Assembly (NCBI RefSeq): GCF_934924865.1
Contig: NZ_OW235315.1
Span: forward strand, 3,224,001-3,288,000
DNA length: 64,000 nt
From: Tepidibacter aestuarii
GTDB taxonomy: Bacteria; Bacillota; Clostridia; Peptostreptococcales; Peptostreptococcaceae
Direction of reading: 5' to 3'
Below, in pieces: positions 62,328 through 64,000 of the stretch. The notes below the pieces were generated by a model, which worked only from the letters and a program-made list of their open reading frames with translations, was not told where the DNA came from and did no database searches. The translations under genes were made by a program, and so were the position numbers. Each line of letters opens with the position of its first letter. Positions within the stretch are counted from its first letter, which is position 1.

Positions 62328-62570
62328 ATGAACGAAAAACAGTTACAGGAACTTAAAGATAAAATAGAAAAAGGCAAAATGACCAAATACAAAGCAGAAA
62401 CTAGACTTGAGGAACTTGAAAAGCAAGAAAAAACCCTAAAAGAAGAAATAATATCTCTTGGATACGACCCAGAAAAACTAGATGAAATAATATCTAAGCT
62501 AGAAAATGAAAAGCAGGATTTAATCTCAAAAATAAATGAGATGCTTCCCGATACAATACCTAATATCTAG
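62328..62570 (+). CDS. Small coiled-coil protein between the two Rad50-like halves
   Basis: 80 residues, almost entirely heptad-patterned helix (LQELKDKIEKGKMTKYKAETRLEELEKQEKTLKEEI...LENEKQDLISKINEM). AAGGAGG lies before the ATG; gaps are 13 bases upstream and 11 downstream. It has no ATPase motif. It may supply part of the returning coiled coil after the hook, or act as a separate adaptor. Confidence 0.7.
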   Translation: MNEKQLQELKDKIEKGKMTKYKAETRLEELEKQEKTLKEEIISLGYDPEKLDEIISKLENEKQDLISKINEMLPDTIPNI

Positions 62571-62581
62571 GAGATGATTAT

Positions 62582-63238
62582 ATGAGCTTGAATGAAATAA
62601 AAGATAAATACGCTAGATATAGAGACTACATAGTCTATAAAAAAACTATTAAATCAAAAATAGAAGAAGATATGAAAACTATAAAATTGAAAATAGAAGA
62701 CTTTAGATCCCAAGAAGAAGTTTTCTTAAAAGCAAAATTATTACTTGAAGAAAGTTCAACATTTGCTCGTGAACAAGTAAAACACAAATTCGAAGTAATG
62801 GTAACTAAGGCACTTCAATTCGTAACTGGGGAAAATATAGAGTTTAAAATAGAATTTGAACAAAAAAGAGGACGCCCAGAGGCATCCTTTAACGTTATAA
62901 GTCAAATAGACGAAGATACTAAGATAATAAATACTCCAGAAGACAGCCGAGGCGGAGGTATAATAGATGTAATATCTCTTACGCTTAAATACTGTATGCT
63001 TCAAACACATAAGCCTATGATAGAAGGCCCTTTTATCCTAGATGAACCTGCAAAGCATGTATCAGAAGAATACATCATAAACGTAGGTAAATTCTTAAAA
63101 GAAATAAACACAAACTTTAATAGACAAATAATAATGGTTACTCACAATACCCACTTATCCGAAATATCAGACAAGAGATATGTAGTAACCATGAACAACG
63201 GAATCTCTAATGTTAATGAATACAATGTGGATTGTTAA
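62582..63238 (+). CDS. Rad50/SbcC-like ATPase, C-terminal half
   Basis: 218 residues. A short coiled coil (about 1-75) leads into the C-terminal ATPase lobe. The ABC signature is SRGGGIIDVISL (122-133), a variant of LSGGQ seen in phage-type recombination ATPases; Walker B is FILDEP (151-156) and the switch histidine is in VTHN (187-189). With the N-terminal half it makes one complete nucleotide-binding domain. GGAG lies before the ATG. A hairpin CAATGTGGATT/AATCCACATTG at 63223-63250 overlaps the stop and may terminate the operon. Confidence 0.82.
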   Translation: MSLNEIKDKYARYRDYIVYKKTIKSKIEEDMKTIKLKIEDFRSQEEVFLKAKLLLEESSTFAREQVKHKFEVMVTKALQFVTGENIEFKIEFEQKRGRPEASFNVISQIDEDTKIINTPEDSRGGGIIDVISLTLKYCMLQTHKPMIEGPFILDEPAKHVSEEYIINVGKFLKEINTNFNRQIIMVTHNTHLSEISDKRYVVTMNNGISNVNEYNVDC

Positions 63239-63251
63239 TAATCCACATTGT

Positions 63252-63371
63252 TTATCCACATTATACACAGACACCTGTGATTAAGTTTATGACTAATTAA
63301 CATAGTAGTATATGCATAATATACACAAATTATTCCCCAAACTATCCACAATTTTATACACACTATCCACA
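63252..63371 (+). promoter_or_regulatory. DnaA-box cluster
   Basis: Matches to TTATNCACA, all on the plus strand: TTATCCACA 63252-63260, TTATACACA 63261-63269, TTATACACA 63354-63362. One-mismatch sites: ATATACACA 63319-63327, CTATCCACA 63342-63350 and 63363-63371. The stretch between is AT-rich. It lies between the Rad50-like operon and spoIIE. Confidence 0.6.
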
Positions 63372-63399
63372 AGACCTCTGAATATTTAGAAATTTCTTC

Positions 63400-64000
63400 T
63401 TACTTTCTATTTTTCCATATTTTCGTGACTATAACAGTCATATCATCTTGAGCTTTTCCATCTACAAGCTCCAATGATTTGTCTAATATATATTTTGAAA
63501 TTTCCTTTGTGCTCTTTTTATCCATATTCTCTATAACTGTGTACAACCAATTCTCCCCTAATTTTTTATCTTTTCCAGCATCTATTATTCCATCTGATAC
63601 AGTTATTATTACATCTCCTTCCCTAACACTTCTTCTTTCTCTATCTATTTTTATCTCAGATACTATGCCAACAGGAAGTGATGAAGATGATATAACCTCA
63701 ACGCCACCATTCTTTCTTTTTATAAAAGATGGACAAGCACCCATTTTTACACTTTCTAAGTTTCCATTATTCAAATCTATTATATTTAAATCTAGAGTTG
63801 AAAATATCTCATCTGATGATTTTAGCATTAACATATTGTTGATAGTCTCTATACTTATTTTCTCATCTATCTTAGCCTCTAGCATTTTTTCTAGTATTTC
63901 TATTGTAAGTGCAGATTCTTCAGATGCTTTTTCACCCTTTCCCATTCCATCACTGAGCACACTCATATACTTTCCATCTGATATCTCCATATATGTATAG
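63400..64000 (-). CDS. spoIIE: Stage II sporulation protein E, C-terminal phosphatase domain (5' part off the window)
   Basis: The visible 200 residues are the PP2C-type serine phosphatase domain of SpoIIE, which dephosphorylates SpoIIAA and so activates the first forespore sigma factor after the asymmetric septum forms. Diagnostic stretches are YMSVLSDGMGKGEKASEES, TINNMLMLKSSDEIFSTLDLNIIDL, MGACPSFIKR, SSSLPVGIV, GDVIITVSDGIIDAG and DDMTVIVTKIW. The frame is open to the window edge, so the gene starts beyond base 64000. It shows that the organism is, or descends from, a spore former. Confidence 0.93.
   Translation of the reverse strand, partial: YTYMEISDGKYMSVLSDGMGKGEKASEESALTIEILEKMLEAKIDEKISIETINNMLMLKSSDEIFSTLDLNIIDLNNGNLESVKMGACPSFIKRKNGGVEVISSSSLPVGIVSEIKIDRERRSVREGDVIITVSDGIIDAGKDKKLGENWLYTVIENMDKKSTKEISKYILDKSLELVDGKAQDDMTVIVTKIWKNRK

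Noticed and set aside
63252..63371. Chromosomal replication origin
   Set aside because: Boxes are present, but no dnaA, dnaN or origin-type gene order is seen; a box cluster alone is not enough.

Overview
The window looks chromosomal and comes from an AT-rich, spore-forming Gram-positive bacterium, most likely a member of the Clostridia related to Peptostreptococcaceae (inference, not established by a search). Reasons: strong AGGAGG ribosome binding sites, frequent TTG/GTG starts, sigma-A type promoters, a partial spoIIE at the right edge, several SLH-anchored S-layer-type proteins and two accessory SecA genes.

Left part (1-10.5 kb), accessory DNA. A partial 5'-nucleotidase-type phosphoesterase is followed by a complete IS3-family element that has replaced the end of a plasmid-type replication gene (primase-polymerase fold). 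Upstream of that gene lie a candidate antisense control RNA and a DNA-binding regulator with three iteron-like repeats. Next comes an islet bracketed by two related hairpin repeats. It holds a candidate secreted toxin with a possible immunity gene, a small secreted protein, and an ECF sigma/anti-sigma pair. Three promoters with the same unusual sequence (TGAAACTTTTT, then GTCTWTA at fixed spacing) precede the sigma gene, the toxin gene and the small secreted protein, so the islet reads as one self-contained regulon. A stop-interrupted phage or plasmid-like gene closes this part.

Middle part (10.5-54.6 kb), a cell-surface locus. Most genes are on the minus strand: a four-gene operon of large secreted proteins (Ig-like/TIG protein, 2132-residue TIG protein, beta-rich protein, SLH-anchored protein); accessory secA copy 1 plus a 223-residue partner; five SLH S-layer-type proteins in a row, three of them nearly identical; a phosphoglucomutase; a plus-strand SLH protein ending in three 156-residue repeats; a second secA plus partner; and a 1215-residue S-layer-type protein. 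Both SecA proteins carry a roughly 270-residue C-terminal extension made of three beta-rich units in place of the usual zinc-binding tail. Six S-layer-type genes share almost the same signal peptide and the same promoter layout. A simple model, by analogy to the SecA2/SlaP pathway of Bacillus anthracis, is that the SecA/partner pairs export these S-layer proteins.

Right part (54.6-64 kb). pyrG has an attenuator-like leader; upstream of it are a C-terminal processing protease (ctpA type) and a small copper-amine-oxidase-N-like secreted protein. Then comes an operon encoding an SbcD/Mre11-like nuclease and an SbcC/Rad50-like ATPase split into three polypeptides, a DnaA-box cluster, and the 3' part of spoIIE. 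A hairpin repeat family occurs at three places (near 33.0, 55.2 and 58.8 kb) with compensatory changes in its stems. I saw no tRNA, rRNA or CRISPR array.
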